Shown one piece after another: positions 1-9,229 of a stretch of DNA of 64,000 bases. Every line of letters starts with the position of its first letter. Within the stretch, counting starts at the first letter, position 1. The stretch spans positions 992,001-1,056,000 of the forward strand of contig CAWGTA010000008.1 in NCBI GenBank assembly GCA_963825305.1, given 5' to 3'. The position numbers and the translations under genes were made by a program. Source of the stretch: PSRJ01 sp963825305. GTDB taxonomy: Bacteria > Acidobacteriota > Terriglobia > Bryobacterales > Bryobacteraceae. The notes beneath the pieces were generated by a model. It saw only the letters and a program-made list of their open reading frames with translations, did not search any database and was not told the DNA's origin.

Positions 1-1
1 C

Positions 2-1123
2 GAACAGGACTTGTTTGACGATCTGACCTACACGGCAGTTGCAAAAGCGGCTGTTTCTTCCCAGACCGCCAGGGAGCACTTCGGGCAAGCGGGTTCAGGC
101 GCAAAGGTAGTTCGTTTCCCGCGAAAGGCACGCGTGCTCGTGGCGGGCGCGGTTGCCGCCGCAGCCATCATATTTGTGTTGCTCTTGAATCGGCCCCACA
201 AGACGGCGCCAGCTTTCCAGGTCACGGCGGCACTTGCGACATCGGCAAAGCCCGGTCAACCCATACTTCTCGCGACCGACCTAGAACCCCAGCCGGCTCG
301 CCCGAACGAGGCCCCGGTCTTTCGCAGCCCCGAGCCGATCAGCCGTCCCCCGCAGGCGACGGGTTCCATTGTTTCGATCGAGGACGGCGTGGCGACCATC
401 AATCTGGGTTCGGTGGATGGTCTGGCGAAGGGAAGCGAACTACAGGTCTCTAGTGGCCAGCCGACCAACGAAGCCGCCAGCCGCCTTGTGGTGACGGAGG
501 TTTTTCGCGAACGCGCGCGAGGCCGCATTCTTGGCGCACAGGCGATTGCAGTGAATGATCAGGTCCGGCCTCCGGCCGCCACTTACTTGATTGCGTTATT
601 GCAGCGTGCGGACACGCTATCCGGCCGAGGCGATTCAGACGCCGCCCGAGCGATGATGGAGAAGGCCGCTGAATGGGCGCAATCCGCCCAGGTTCCGCCC
701 GGCGAGAGACGCGGTGTCTGGGAGCGGCTGGCCGCGCTGGAATATCAAGCCGGCTCGCTTCAGGCAGCGGCCGCGCACTACCGCTTGGCGGCAGACAACT
801 GGAACGCGCCGCCCCCTGCATCTGGCGGGGAACAGGCCACCGCGCTCAACAATCTTGCCGTCCTTTACCTGCTGCAGGGCCAGTACGGCGCTGCGGAAGC
901 AGCCCTGAACCAGGCGGTCTCGAAGTCGCTGAAGACAGACAGCGTGTACGGACGGAACTTGAACGATCTGGGTGTCCTGGCCGAGCTGCGCGGCGACCGG
1001 CGGAAAGCGCAAGCGTTTTACACGGATGCGATGCGCGCATTCGCAGGCATCCCTGATTCCTCCGAGCAGGATCGCCGCGTGGCGCAGGCCAATTTGGCCC
1101 GGCTCAGAAGCGCGCATGAGTAA
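2..1123 (+). CDS. membrane-anchored TPR protein (5' end outside window)
   Basis: The frame is open from base 2, so the gene probably starts before the window; the first possible in-window start is the TTG at 11. Counting from that TTG, residues 42-60 form one transmembrane helix after a basic stretch, residues about 116-190 form a small beta-rich, Gly-rich domain, and residues about 195-370 are tetratricopeptide-like helical repeats. The topology suggests a short cytoplasmic N-terminus with the TPR part outside. The exported TPR-CHAT protein follows after 26 bases in the same direction, so the two are probably co-transcribed and may interact. The missing N-terminus could carry a zinc-finger or other regulatory domain. 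No enzymatic function is visible. Confidence 0.8.
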   Translation, partial: EQDLFDDLTYTAVAKAAVSSQTAREHFGQAGSGAKVVRFPRKARVLVAGAVAAAAIIFVLLLNRPHKTAPAFQVTAALATSAKPGQPILLATDLEPQPARPNEAPVFRSPEPISRPPQATGSIVSIEDGVATINLGSVDGLAKGSELQVSSGQPTNEAASRLVVTEVFRERARGRILGAQAIAVNDQVRPPAATYLIALLQRADTLSGRGDSDAARAMMEKAAEWAQSAQVPPGERRGVWERLAALEYQAGSLQAAAAHYRLAADNWNAPPPASGGEQATALNNLAVLYLLQGQYGAAEAALNQAVSKSLKTDSVYGRNLNDLGVLAELRGDRRKAQAFYTDAMRAFAGIPDSSEQDRRVAQANLARLRSAHE

Positions 1124-1149
1124 CCGGAACTGACGGGAAGGGGTCACCA

Positions 1150-4100
1150 GTGCTCAGAGGCGTCGAACCGGCATTTGGCTTGGCGCTCATTCTCGCCGTT
1201 GCGGCCCCGCTTGCGCTTTCCCAGGACGCCCATACTCAGGACTGGGCCTCACTCGACCGGCAAGGCGAGGAACTCTACACCAAGGGCGACTTGAAGGAGG
1301 CGATACGCATCGCCCGGATGGCCGTCGATGCTGCTTCGGATTCGAAGCAATCAGGGCGCAGCCTGGACCGCCTGGGTTTCTTCGAGTACACGTCAGGCGA
1401 TATGAAAGAGGGCGAGTCTTTCCTGCGGCAAGCGCTCGATCTTCGCAAAGGACTCGGGATCAATACCGCCGACTACGCAGAGAGCGCCAACGATCTCGCC
1501 CTCTTGTGCCGCGACTCCGGCAAGCTGCCGGAAGCGAGGACGCTCGCCGAGCAGGCCGTGGAGATACGCTCGCGCATCTTCGGGCCGCAGCACATGTTGG
1601 TTGCTGAAAGCCTGAACACCCTTGGCAGCACCTTGGCCCTTATAGGCGAGTACGACTTGGCGATCTCCCGGCTCGAGCAAGCCCGTGCCGTTCACGAATC
1701 GCTGGCAACTCCCCAGGAATTTAGCGAGGAGTATGGAACCCTGTGTGTCAACCTCGCGGGCACCTACCAGCGGGTGGGGAAATACGCATCGGCGGAGGCG
1801 ATGTTTCAAAAGGGACTGGACGTTCTACGCAAGAAACCTGGAATCAATCACCCGGCTTACTCGGCCAGCCTGGTTGCATTTGCTTATCTTCAGGCGGACT
1901 TAGGTCATTATTCCGCAGCTGAGAAGCTCTATGACGAGAGCGGAAGACTTCTCCGGGAGCAGCTTGGTGAACAACACCCCGTTTACACAGCGTTCCTGAA
2001 TAATCGCGCGGCTCTATACACCGCGTTAGGCCGCTTGACAGTGGCCGAGGCCGACTATCGGCAGGCACTGGAGCTGAAGAGAAAGATCTACGGCCCTAAC
2101 GCGCTCACGGTGGGAGCCTCTCTTAGAAACCTGGCGCACCTGGTCTATGGCAGAAGTCCCGCAGAGGGCGAGAAGCTCTTTCAAGAGGCTGTCGAACTCT
2201 ATGCGAAGAATCCGAAACCTCCCGCGTTCGATTATGCCAGCGCGCTGCTCGGCTTAGGGGAAGCCGAGAGGTCTCGGGGCAATCTGGCAGCGGCCCGCGA
2301 AACGCTGCAACAGGCCTCCGATGCGGTCGAAAAGGGACTGGGCGCGAAACATCCGCTCTATGCCGCTGTGCTGAGCGAGCTCGCTCTGGTTCATCAATCG
2401 GCGCGGGAGTACCCGGAAGCGGAGCAGCGGTTTCAGCAAGCCATCGCCATCGTCAGGGAGACGCAAGGTGAGAATCATCCAGATCTGGCGCAGTATTTGG
2501 AACGCCTGGCGGCTGTCTATGACGAGGCTGGCGATTACCTCGCCGCGGAGCCTCTCTATCGCCGCAGCCTCGACATTTCCGACAGAACTCTGACCGACAT
2601 GCTGACCGTCGGCTCAGAAAGGAACAAGGCTGCAGTCCTCGCGAATCTGGAGGATCCTGTTCCCGCGCTCCTTTCGTTCCAGCAGCGGGCCGGAGACCGA
2701 GTCCCCGCGGCGCGCGCACTGGCGTTTGAGGCGGTCGCCCGCCGCAAGGGCCGGGTTCTCGACCAAGTGCACGACTGGGGCCAGAGCCTGCGGGAGAATT
2801 CCGATAGCAGCACCCGTAATCGCTTCACTCAATGGGAGGCCCTCCTGCAGTGCCAGGCCTCGCTCACGCTCGCCCTTGGTTATCGCGATCTGAAACCAGC
2901 AGTGGTAGGGACGTGCGACCTGCCGGGCACTGAACTGGCAGGCCGCTACGAGCGCCTGCTGCATGACCTCAGGACCAATTGGACAGACGCTTTGGGCCGG
3001 CAGGCACTAAGTGCTTTGGAGCTTCTCAAGCAACGCATCGACACGCTCGAAGCCGCGCTCAGCCGCGAAATCCCGCAATTCGGTTCGGCCCTCAAACCCG
3101 CGCGATGGGAGGATATCCAGTCGCGCCTTCAGCCGGACGAGCTGCTCATCGAGTTCGTCGCCTACGCGGAGCGGGGCTCCCGGCCACCCAACCGGCATTA
3201 CGGCGCATTCCTGCTCGGCGGCCGCGGGGACGTGCGCTGGGCGGATCTGGGCGCAGCCGGGCCGATGGACCGCGCCGTTCAGGATCTGATAGCCGCGGCT
3301 AATGACTGGAGCGTTTCGCTCGCGGGCAACGAGAAGCGCGCGGCCGGATCCGCGGAGGAAACGGCGCGGGATGCGATGCGAACCATCTCCCAAAGGCTAA
3401 ACCCCGTGATTGCCCTGCTGGCGCAGAGGAAAGAGGTCGAGCGCCTGCGCATCGCGCCCGATGGCTTGCTCAACCTGATTCCATTTGGAGCGCTTTCCGA
3501 CCGGAACGGGCATTTTCTGATTGAGCACTTTGTGATCAGCTACCTTTCAGCGGGCCGCGATCTGGCTGGTCCCGAACTGCCCGGCCGTCCCGAGGGTCCC
3601 GTGATCATCGCGCTTAGTCCGGGAGCCAGCGCGAAACGTCCGGAGCCCGCTAGCCCGGTGGCCAGCGCTTTTCTCGCAAACCGGCTGGAGCGTTTGGAGG
3701 GCGCCCGCTTGGAGGCTCGTGATCTGCAGCGTCGGATGCCGAAGGCTCAGTTGCTGGGCGAAGGCCAAGCCACCGAGCAGCGGGTCAAGCAGTTACATCA
3801 CCCGGCACTGCTCCACATCGTGGGGCATGGAATTGTCAGGGGCAACGAAGACTGCCAGGCTGCTCCGGCGAGTCCGGGGTGCCTGACGGGCATCGATCCG
3901 GCAACTCGGGTCATGAGTCTTTCTGCGATTGTGTTGGAAGAAGCGTACGGGCGGGGCGGCAACTCGCCACAGGATGGTTTGCTCACGGCGCTGGAACTGC
4001 AGACGCTCGACCTCGAAGGCACGGAGATGCTGGTTCTCTCGCAATGCCGGATGGCGGATGGCGTGGCTTCGTCCGGAGACGGTGTGTTCGGGATGCGCCG

Positions 4101-4347
4101 GGCCGCCGCCATCGCAGGGGTGAAGACATTTGTCGCGCCGCTCTGGAAGGTTGCCGACGAGGCCCAGGAAGCGCTCATGGATCGCTTCTATAAGGAACTA
4201 AGCGCCGGCAAGGGCCGTGCCGCAGCCTTGCGCGAGGCTCAACTCCAGTTGCTGAAAGATTCCCGAACGGCGAGTTTCCTCGAGTGGTCGCCGATGATCC
4301 TCTCAGGTGATCCGGCGCCTCTGCCGCACGAGTTATTTGGGCGGTAA
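1150..4347 (+). CDS. exported TPR-CHAT domain protein (caspase-like peptidase family)
   Basis: The GTG start has a GGAAGGGG ribosome-binding site about 7 bases upstream. Residues 1-24 form a signal peptide. Residues about 30-500 are tetratricopeptide repeats of the NB-ARC/kinesin-light-chain style (recurring A-x-x-Y-x-x-A-L units). Residues about 740-1060 are a CHAT domain, of the caspase-HetF-associated protease clan. The expected catalytic dyad is present: His893 in the VGHG motif and Cys966 in LSQC. Cytoplasmic TPR-CHAT proteins are proteases in several regulated-death or defence systems; here the signal peptide points to an extracytoplasmic enzyme. The TPR membrane protein just upstream is the likely partner. 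Substrate unknown. Confidence 0.9.
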   Translation: MLRGVEPAFGLALILAVAAPLALSQDAHTQDWASLDRQGEELYTKGDLKEAIRIARMAVDAASDSKQSGRSLDRLGFFEYTSGDMKEGESFLRQALDLRKGLGINTADYAESANDLALLCRDSGKLPEARTLAEQAVEIRSRIFGPQHMLVAESLNTLGSTLALIGEYDLAISRLEQARAVHESLATPQEFSEEYGTLCVNLAGTYQRVGKYASAEAMFQKGLDVLRKKPGINHPAYSASLVAFAYLQADLGHYSAAEKLYDESGRLLREQLGEQHPVYTAFLNNRAALYTALGRLTVAEADYRQALELKRKIYGPNALTVGASLRNLAHLVYGRSPAEGEKLFQEAVELYAKNPKPPAFDYASALLGLGEAERSRGNLAAARETLQQASDAVEKGLGAKHPLYAAVLSELALVHQSAREYPEAEQRFQQAIAIVRETQGENHPDLAQYLERLAAVYDEAGDYLAAEPLYRRSLDISDRTLTDMLTVGSERNKAAVLANLEDPVPALLSFQQRAGDRVPAARALAFEAVARRKGRVLDQVHDWGQSLRENSDSSTRNRFTQWEALLQCQASLTLALGYRDLKPAVVGTCDLPGTELAGRYERLLHDLRTNWTDALGRQALSALELLKQRIDTLEAALSREIPQFGSALKPARWEDIQSRLQPDELLIEFVAYAERGSRPPNRHYGAFLLGGRGDVRWADLGAAGPMDRAVQDLIAAANDWSVSLAGNEKRAAGSAEETARDAMRTISQRLNPVIALLAQRKEVERLRIAPDGLLNLIPFGALSDRNGHFLIEHFVISYLSAGRDLAGPELPGRPEGPVIIALSPGASAKRPEPASPVASAFLANRLERLEGARLEARDLQRRMPKAQLLGEGQATEQRVKQLHHPALLHIVGHGIVRGNEDCQAAPASPGCLTGIDPATRVMSLSAIVLEEAYGRGGNSPQDGLLTALELQTLDLEGTEMLVLSQCRMADGVASSGDGVFGMRRAAAIAGVKTFVAPLWKVADEAQEALMDRFYKELSAGKGRAAALREAQLQLLKDSRTASFLEWSPMILSGDPAPLPHELFGR

Positions 4348-4349
4348 GT

Positions 4350-4392
4350 GGCGCAGACACTCTGTCTGCCGTGCCAAGACTCACCTTGGCAC
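4350..4392. terminator. two stem-loops between convergent genes
   Basis: Hairpin 1 pairs CAGACA (4354-4359) with TGTCTG (4363-4368). Hairpin 2 pairs GTGCCAAG (4371-4378) with CTTGGCAC (4385-4392), a perfect 8-bp stem with a 6-base loop. Both lie in the 52-base gap between the convergent TPR-CHAT gene and the secreted-protein gene at 4400. They could end transcription from either side, but there is no clear T tract. They could equally be members of a dispersed repeat family. Confidence 0.5.
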
Positions 4393-4399
4393 TTGCCAC

Positions 4400-5995
4400 C
4401 TACAGTATTGGCAGGCTCTTCAGCACGCTGATCTGGCCCCCGATGGCGCCATAATTGACTTGACCACCGCCCACCAGACTGGGGACAAGGGTTTGTTCGG
4501 TGCTCCGAAATGCTATCGTCCCCGGGTTGGGGGCTGTAGTTGCGGTCACTGTCAAAGTGGATACTTGCGTGGGAAATAGTAGGGCAAGAGCGCCCTGCGG
4601 AATCGAGAACGTGCCCAAGCTGGCCGCAACAACGCAGGAAACCGCCACGGTTTCACTGGTTGTCAGGCTCTGACCCGTGACGCCGATGGCTACCGTATCG
4701 AATCCGCTCCCAGTCCAGTTGACAGTGACTCCATTGGCGCGATTAATAGAGGTGATGGCATCGAAATTTGTCACAGTAAAACTTTTGGGGAGGGTCGCCG
4801 AAGCGCTGAATGGGCCGATTTGCGTGCCGCCACTACCGGTGATCGTATAGGTACCGCCCAACGCGAGCGTCGTGCCGGTTGCAGCCCTGAAGTCATAGGT
4901 TGGACCCATTGGACCCACCTTAGGGTGGAATACCGGTATGATTGTGCCGGAGGGCAAATTGGGGCCGCTTACGGTGACCGTACCTGCATCCAGATAGGTA
5001 TCCGGACCCTCGGGAGGGCTTGCAGGGGTGACAGTGAGCACAGCACAAGGCCCGAACGTTGGCGCTGCGAATGGCGCCTGCCATTCGGCCGGTGTATAGG
5101 TGGCGAAATTGCCGCCGATGCTTTCTGAAGTGCCGCTCGAGTTGGGAATAGTAACTTGAACTTGAGCCACCGTAAACCCGCCCGCCACGATGTTGCCGGC
5201 GCCGCCACCGCCCCCATTGCTGGATGCGATGATGGGCGGGCCGGAAACCGAAAACGCCGGGGCCGTGGTGAGAGCACCGGATTGGAATCGCAGGGCGAGG
5301 ATCGCAAAACTGCCGCTGGGGCTGTAGAACTCGGCCAAGCCGCTCTGTCCTGTGACGGCTGCTCCAAACTGCGTGGGGAAGTCAAACGAAATATGCCCCT
5401 GCGCCGGAAGTGTAATCGCGGTTGGTTGGGTGGTCGCCGCGGTGGTCCGAATCCCTACGTTGATGGTGATAGTCGCTGAGGTTGGATTAGCGATCGCCAT
5501 GCTGGTAGCGGCTCCGTTTGTGTTGTCGAAGGGGACCAGGATTCGGCTCACGGCAGCCGAGGCGGGCGCGGTTCCAACACCCAATGTCCCTGCGGCCCGC
5601 TGGGTGAAAATCGCATACGCCACGACCGCTCCTGCGCCATCCAATTCGTTGACCTGCCCCCAGCCGACGGTGATACTGGAGGCGGTATCGGGCGTATGCA
5701 GGAACAGAGTGGTTCCCCCTGGCAGGATTATGCTCTGCAGTTGGACGTTCTCCGTAAAGGTGAGATTCCAGGGCGAAGTGGCTCCTCCGCTCGCATTCTG
5801 AAAGAAAGTCAGGCTGACGGCGGTCGACGTAGCGCTTGTGTTGGTGAGCGCGACGATGGTTTGAAAAATCCCGCCGCCATCCACAACCTGGGCAATGTTC
5901 GATACCTGGGCTCGCGCCATGGAAACCGTAAACAAGAATGCGGCCGCAAAAAAATACCGGCTGGTAGCTACTCTCTTACTCTTCAAGTGCACCAC
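4400..5995 (-). CDS. secreted protein of unknown function
   Basis: The 531-residue product begins with a clear signal peptide: basic residues, a hydrophobic run (FFAAAFLFTVSMA) and an ARAQ cleavage region. The rest is rich in Thr, Ser, Ala and Gly and has alternating hydrophobic residues, as in stacked beta-sandwich (Ig-like) modules. A Gly-rich linker near residues 255-265 separates two halves. I recognise no catalytic motif. The start is a GTG; another GTG lies directly beside it. It converges on the CHAT gene and diverges from the AraC regulator gene at 6094. Proteins of this style are common in Solibacter-type genomes and are probably surface or periplasmic, but no function can be given. 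Confidence 0.8.
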   Translation of the reverse strand: MVHLKSKRVATSRYFFAAAFLFTVSMARAQVSNIAQVVDGGGIFQTIVALTNTSATSTAVSLTFFQNASGGATSPWNLTFTENVQLQSIILPGGTTLFLHTPDTASSITVGWGQVNELDGAGAVVAYAIFTQRAAGTLGVGTAPASAAVSRILVPFDNTNGAATSMAIANPTSATITINVGIRTTAATTQPTAITLPAQGHISFDFPTQFGAAVTGQSGLAEFYSPSGSFAILALRFQSGALTTAPAFSVSGPPIIASSNGGGGGAGNIVAGGFTVAQVQVTIPNSSGTSESIGGNFATYTPAEWQAPFAAPTFGPCAVLTVTPASPPEGPDTYLDAGTVTVSGPNLPSGTIIPVFHPKVGPMGPTYDFRAATGTTLALGGTYTITGSGGTQIGPFSASATLPKSFTVTNFDAITSINRANGVTVNWTGSGFDTVAIGVTGQSLTTSETVAVSCVVAASLGTFSIPQGALALLFPTQVSTLTVTATTAPNPGTIAFRSTEQTLVPSLVGGGQVNYGAIGGQISVLKSLPIL

Positions 5996-6093
5996 CCCTC
6001 TCTATTAGGAATGGGCCCAGCCTGCAAATACTTTCACGAATCTTCAGGCAATCACATCCGGCGCCTTTTCATGAGGGCAGGAATGACATACTG

Positions 6094-7035
6094 TTGCCAA
6101 TGGGACTGGTAGCTTCAAACCGCGTCGACGTCACCGGTCACCGATCTGATCTCGGTCGCTGGCGGGCGGCACAGCGGCCTGCCAAACCGCTCCTCCGCGA
6201 TTACGTCCTTGGTTACTTCGCGAGTGAGGGCTTCTTGCCCAGGCCGTTGCATGAGCGGCACCTCCCATTATGTGAAGCCGCGATCGTGCTGAACTTCGCT
6301 GCTCCTCATCGAATCATCGACCCGTCGGACCCGAAGCGTACAACCGAGCACAGAAACGCATGGATCGTTGCTCTGCAGCATCGCCATCAGATTCGTGAGG
6401 CCTTCGGAGTTCGGGACTTTATGGTGATTCGCTTAACTCCAATCGGTGCGCAGATGCTTCTGGGGGCGCCGATGAACCTGCTTACGGATCGTACTCTTGC
6501 ACTGGAGGATGTCGATAGTCGATTTTCGCGGCTCCTCACCGGTCATGCGGCGGCCACGCACGACTGGGCAGCCCGGTTTGACATCGTCGAAAACATAATC
6601 GCTGCACGATTGGCGTCCGCGCCTTCCCCTCCGGCGGGTCTGCTCCATTCATGGCGGATACTCCAGGAGTCTCCGAATCATGTCGATTTGGCACGGCTTC
6701 CGGAGGAATTCGGATGCAGCCGGCGCCATCTGATCGCGCAGTTCCACAAGTATTTCGGCATGGCTCCCAAAACGATCGCCAGGATCAGCCGCTTCCATCT
6801 GGCTGTCGCAGCAGTCCATCGCCTGGGCCGGCGAGATTTACCGTATGCGGAGGGAAAACCGTATCTCGATTGTCAGGCGGACGAGAGTGTTCGCACCGCC
6901 ACACAAGCGACCATGCGGTGGGCGGAGCTGGCGCTCGGCTGCGGCTACTACGACCAGTCCCATTTCATCAACGAGTTCAGGTCCTTCTCCGGACTGAGTC
7001 CGCTCGAATTCCTGCAGCGAACTCGCCACGAGTAG
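6094..7035 (+). CDS. AraC-family transcriptional regulator
   Basis: The C-terminal ~100 residues carry the two helix-turn-helix motifs of the AraC/XylS family. The first is around FGCSRRHLIAQFHKYFG. The second is in the signature region ALGCGYYDQSHFINEF followed by SGLSPLEF. The N-terminal ~200 residues resemble the ligand or cofactor domain seen in AraC proteins that start near RDYVLGY; the effector is unknown. The TTG at 6094 is chosen because an AGGA sequence lies about 12 bases upstream; an ATG two codons later is the alternative. It diverges from the secreted-protein gene ending at 5995. A methyltransferase follows after about 100 bases and may be a target. Confidence 0.9.
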   Translation: MPMGLVASNRVDVTGHRSDLGRWRAAQRPAKPLLRDYVLGYFASEGFLPRPLHERHLPLCEAAIVLNFAAPHRIIDPSDPKRTTEHRNAWIVALQHRHQIREAFGVRDFMVIRLTPIGAQMLLGAPMNLLTDRTLALEDVDSRFSRLLTGHAAATHDWAARFDIVENIIAARLASAPSPPAGLLHSWRILQESPNHVDLARLPEEFGCSRRHLIAQFHKYFGMAPKTIARISRFHLAVAAVHRLGRRDLPYAEGKPYLDCQADESVRTATQATMRWAELALGCGYYDQSHFINEFRSFSGLSPLEFLQRTRHE

Positions 7036-7136
7036 ACGCCACGGTCAATGGCGGTCAAATTTTTCCAATACTCCTCGCCGCTCGCGTGCGATAACGACGT
7101 ATCGGTGCATTTGCAAAACGGCAAAGGAAGAAACCA

Positions 7137-7895
7137 ATGGAAATCCCTACTCAGGCCGAGATCGAGGATAAACTTCGCGGCGAAGATCTCAACACATGGC
7201 TCGATTTATGGCGCGCGGAGCAGGGTCCCGCCAAGCCCGCCGCGCTGAAGCTCATCACCGCAGTGATTCCATTTCCGAATGACCGGAGCCTGCGGGTTTT
7301 GGACGTGGGCTGCGGGCCAGGCGACGCAGGCCGTGTCATTCACTCGCGATTTCCGCACGCGCGGATCGATTTCGTGGATCGGAACGAGTTCTTTGTCTCG
7401 CTGTGCGGCGCGGTCAATCGCCGCGATGGTATAGGCGGGCGGACGTGGGTGTGTGATCTGTCGGAACCAAACTGGCGGCGCGATTTGGCGAGCGATTATG
7501 ATGTCGTGGTGGCCGTCAACACCGTGCACTGGTTCAGCCTGGCGAGAGCCGCGGAACTTTTCGGCGACATCTTTCAGTCGCTCCGGTCAGGTGGCGTTTT
7601 TCTGCTTATGGAACCGGCAGGAGCCGAGCCGCCGTTTGCGCCCGGGTTCGACGCGTGGCGAAAGGAGCAGCCAAGCCAGCACAAGTACGAAGATTGGCGG
7701 CGCTTCTGGTCGAGAGTGAATGCTCTATTGGGCTACGATTATGGCTTCCTCGGCGATCCTGACAATCAAGATCGCATCGGGGACGGGCTGTCTGCGATGC
7801 AGTGGGTTGGTCTGCTCACGGATGCTGGCTTTGAGTCTGTCGATATCCTGCTGAGAGATGCTGAAAAAGTAGTCCTGGCAAGTGTCAAGCCTTGA
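7137..7895 (+). CDS. class I SAM-dependent methyltransferase
   Basis: The 252-residue protein has the SAM-binding motif I (VLDVGCGPG) near residues 57-65. The following strands include an acidic residue in FVDRN and a VVAVNTVHWF motif, so it is a soluble Rossmann-fold methyltransferase of the Methyltransf_11/25 type. A GGAAG ribosome-binding site lies 7-8 bases before the ATG. The substrate cannot be read from the sequence; a small molecule is most likely from the size. It sits downstream of the AraC regulator gene and is followed by two repeated hairpins before the next, convergent gene. Confidence 0.88.
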   Translation: MEIPTQAEIEDKLRGEDLNTWLDLWRAEQGPAKPAALKLITAVIPFPNDRSLRVLDVGCGPGDAGRVIHSRFPHARIDFVDRNEFFVSLCGAVNRRDGIGGRTWVCDLSEPNWRRDLASDYDVVVAVNTVHWFSLARAAELFGDIFQSLRSGGVFLLMEPAGAEPPFAPGFDAWRKEQPSQHKYEDWRRFWSRVNALLGYDYGFLGDPDNQDRIGDGLSAMQWVGLLTDAGFESVDILLRDAEKVVLASVKP

Positions 7896-7948
7896 CCACC
7901 AGCCCGCACAGGGCTTGGAGGGTGTTCTAAGATCCCTGGCTGGCCTGT

Positions 7949-8037
7949 CAAAACCGCCAGCCGTGGCGGTTTGACGCGAGTGAGGTCGAGTAGCATCAAC
8001 AGTTTACAAGCCTAAACCGCCACGGCGTGGCGGTTTT
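7949..8037. repeat. pair of near-identical palindromes (family F), terminator-like
   Basis: AAACCGCCA (7951-7959) pairs with TGGCGGTTT (7964-7972) around a GCCG loop. Forty bases on, AAACCGCCACG (8014-8024) pairs with CGTGGCGGTTT (8026-8036). The two copies share the same stem sequence. They lie between the convergent methyltransferase gene and the gene at 8085, so they may act as a bidirectional terminator. The identical stems suggest copies of a dispersed repeat rather than two independent terminators. Confidence 0.65.
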
Positions 8038-8084
8038 CGCAACCTTCGCGGGATGGTAACCGGCGTTGCGGGCGCGCCTTCTAA

Positions 8085-9140
8085 CTATTTCGGTTTACTC
8101 GCCGCTTCGGCGATCTTTTCTTCGGCGCGGGCGCCCGCGAGGATCCCCTGCATGCCGTAGTTCCCCTCGTGGCAGGCGTACTCGAAGAGGGCATCCTTCG
8201 AGTGCCGCAGAGGGATCATGGCGGTCCACGGTTGGGACCACGCCCCCGGATCGTTGACCGTGATTTCCCACTTAAGCTCGTCCGCGCCCGTGCGCGTGAA
8301 CCTCTCGACGACGTGCAGCTTCTCGGTGGAAACGTTCATAAACACGCCGGGCTTATAGTTGGTCGTATCGACAACCAGAGTGTCGCCTTCCCAGTGCCCA
8401 CGCGCATCACCCAGCCAGGTCTGGATATTCGATGGCAGGTGCGGACTCCCGTCGAGCGGAATCACGCGCGCGTCGTGAATAGTCTCCATCAAGATGACGG
8501 CCTGTTTGGCGGACTGCAGAATCTGGAAATAGCTGTTATACCCCGCCCCCAGCCGCGGCGAGCCGAACGTGATGCAGCGTTCGCTCAAGGAGCGATCTTC
8601 CGGGCCCGCTGGCAGGTCTTGCATCTTTGCTGTGGCGGCCTGCCGCTTTTGTTGGGCCCGCTCCGTCATGGCCGGCAGTCGCCCGTCGGACGGGTCCGTA
8701 ATCAGCGAGGTTCGATTATCCCAATCCCTGGAGACAAGCCAGACCGAGCTGTAGTCGCCGGTCTCGCCGTCGGTGCTTTTGAAACCCGACTTAGTTCCTT
8801 TGACATTCGCCAGCACGCTTGCGAACACGCTGTCCCCGAACGCGGCGTCCGAATTGCCGTTGTCGAAAAGCTCAGACGACTTCTTTTTGAGCGCCGCCAC
8901 TTCCTGTTCCGTCAAATACGGACGCCCCGCCAATTCCTTTGGACGCTCGAGCGGCGTTACGTTGTTGTTAGCCCAGACTCCCTGAAGATCCGGCTGGCCA
9001 TCCACCGTCCGGGGAGCCGTCCAGTTCTGGGTTGTGGTCTTAGCGGGCTTGGCATTGACCGGCTGAGCTATGGCTTGTCCTTGGACCAGCGATAGAACAA
9101 GTACTACCGCAGCTACGAAAGTGAGATTTCGAAAATGCAT
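8085..9140 (-). CDS. exported protein with D/NGxPDxxGVW motif, unknown function
   Basis: The 351-residue product has a signal peptide (LTFVAAVVLVLSLVQGQAIAQ). Right after it comes the motif DGQPDLQGVW, the hallmark of an exported family that is abundant in Acidobacteria and Planctomycetes. The C-terminal part has HxWxGDTLVVDT-like and ECYxEGNYGM-like patterns (here GHWEGDTLVVDT and CHEGNYGMQGI). No catalytic mechanism is known to me for this family. The ATG has a GGAGGG site 4-5 bases upstream. A shorter paralogue lies at 35063-35803 in this window. The genes on either side do not suggest a pathway. Confidence 0.85.
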   Translation of the reverse strand: MHFRNLTFVAAVVLVLSLVQGQAIAQPVNAKPAKTTTQNWTAPRTVDGQPDLQGVWANNNVTPLERPKELAGRPYLTEQEVAALKKKSSELFDNGNSDAAFGDSVFASVLANVKGTKSGFKSTDGETGDYSSVWLVSRDWDNRTSLITDPSDGRLPAMTERAQQKRQAATAKMQDLPAGPEDRSLSERCITFGSPRLGAGYNSYFQILQSAKQAVILMETIHDARVIPLDGSPHLPSNIQTWLGDARGHWEGDTLVVDTTNYKPGVFMNVSTEKLHVVERFTRTGADELKWEITVNDPGAWSQPWTAMIPLRHSKDALFEYACHEGNYGMQGILAGARAEEKIAEAASKPK

Positions 9141-9229
9141 CTCGCCCTCCAGTTTGTATCAAGTATATGCGCTATCAGGCGCGATGGGGTAGGCCGGGGC
9201 AATCCCCCACTGGCGATGATGGCGCCCGC

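Noticed and set aside
4307..4579. Open frame of 90 codons over the hairpins after the CHAT gene
   Set aside because: It crosses two hairpins and the 3' end of the convergent gene and has no start signal.
8169..9095. Long open frame (308 codons) on the plus strand
   Set aside because: It lies fully opposite the exported-protein gene 8085-9140, has no ribosome-binding site or family motif, and long antisense frames are normal at this GC content.
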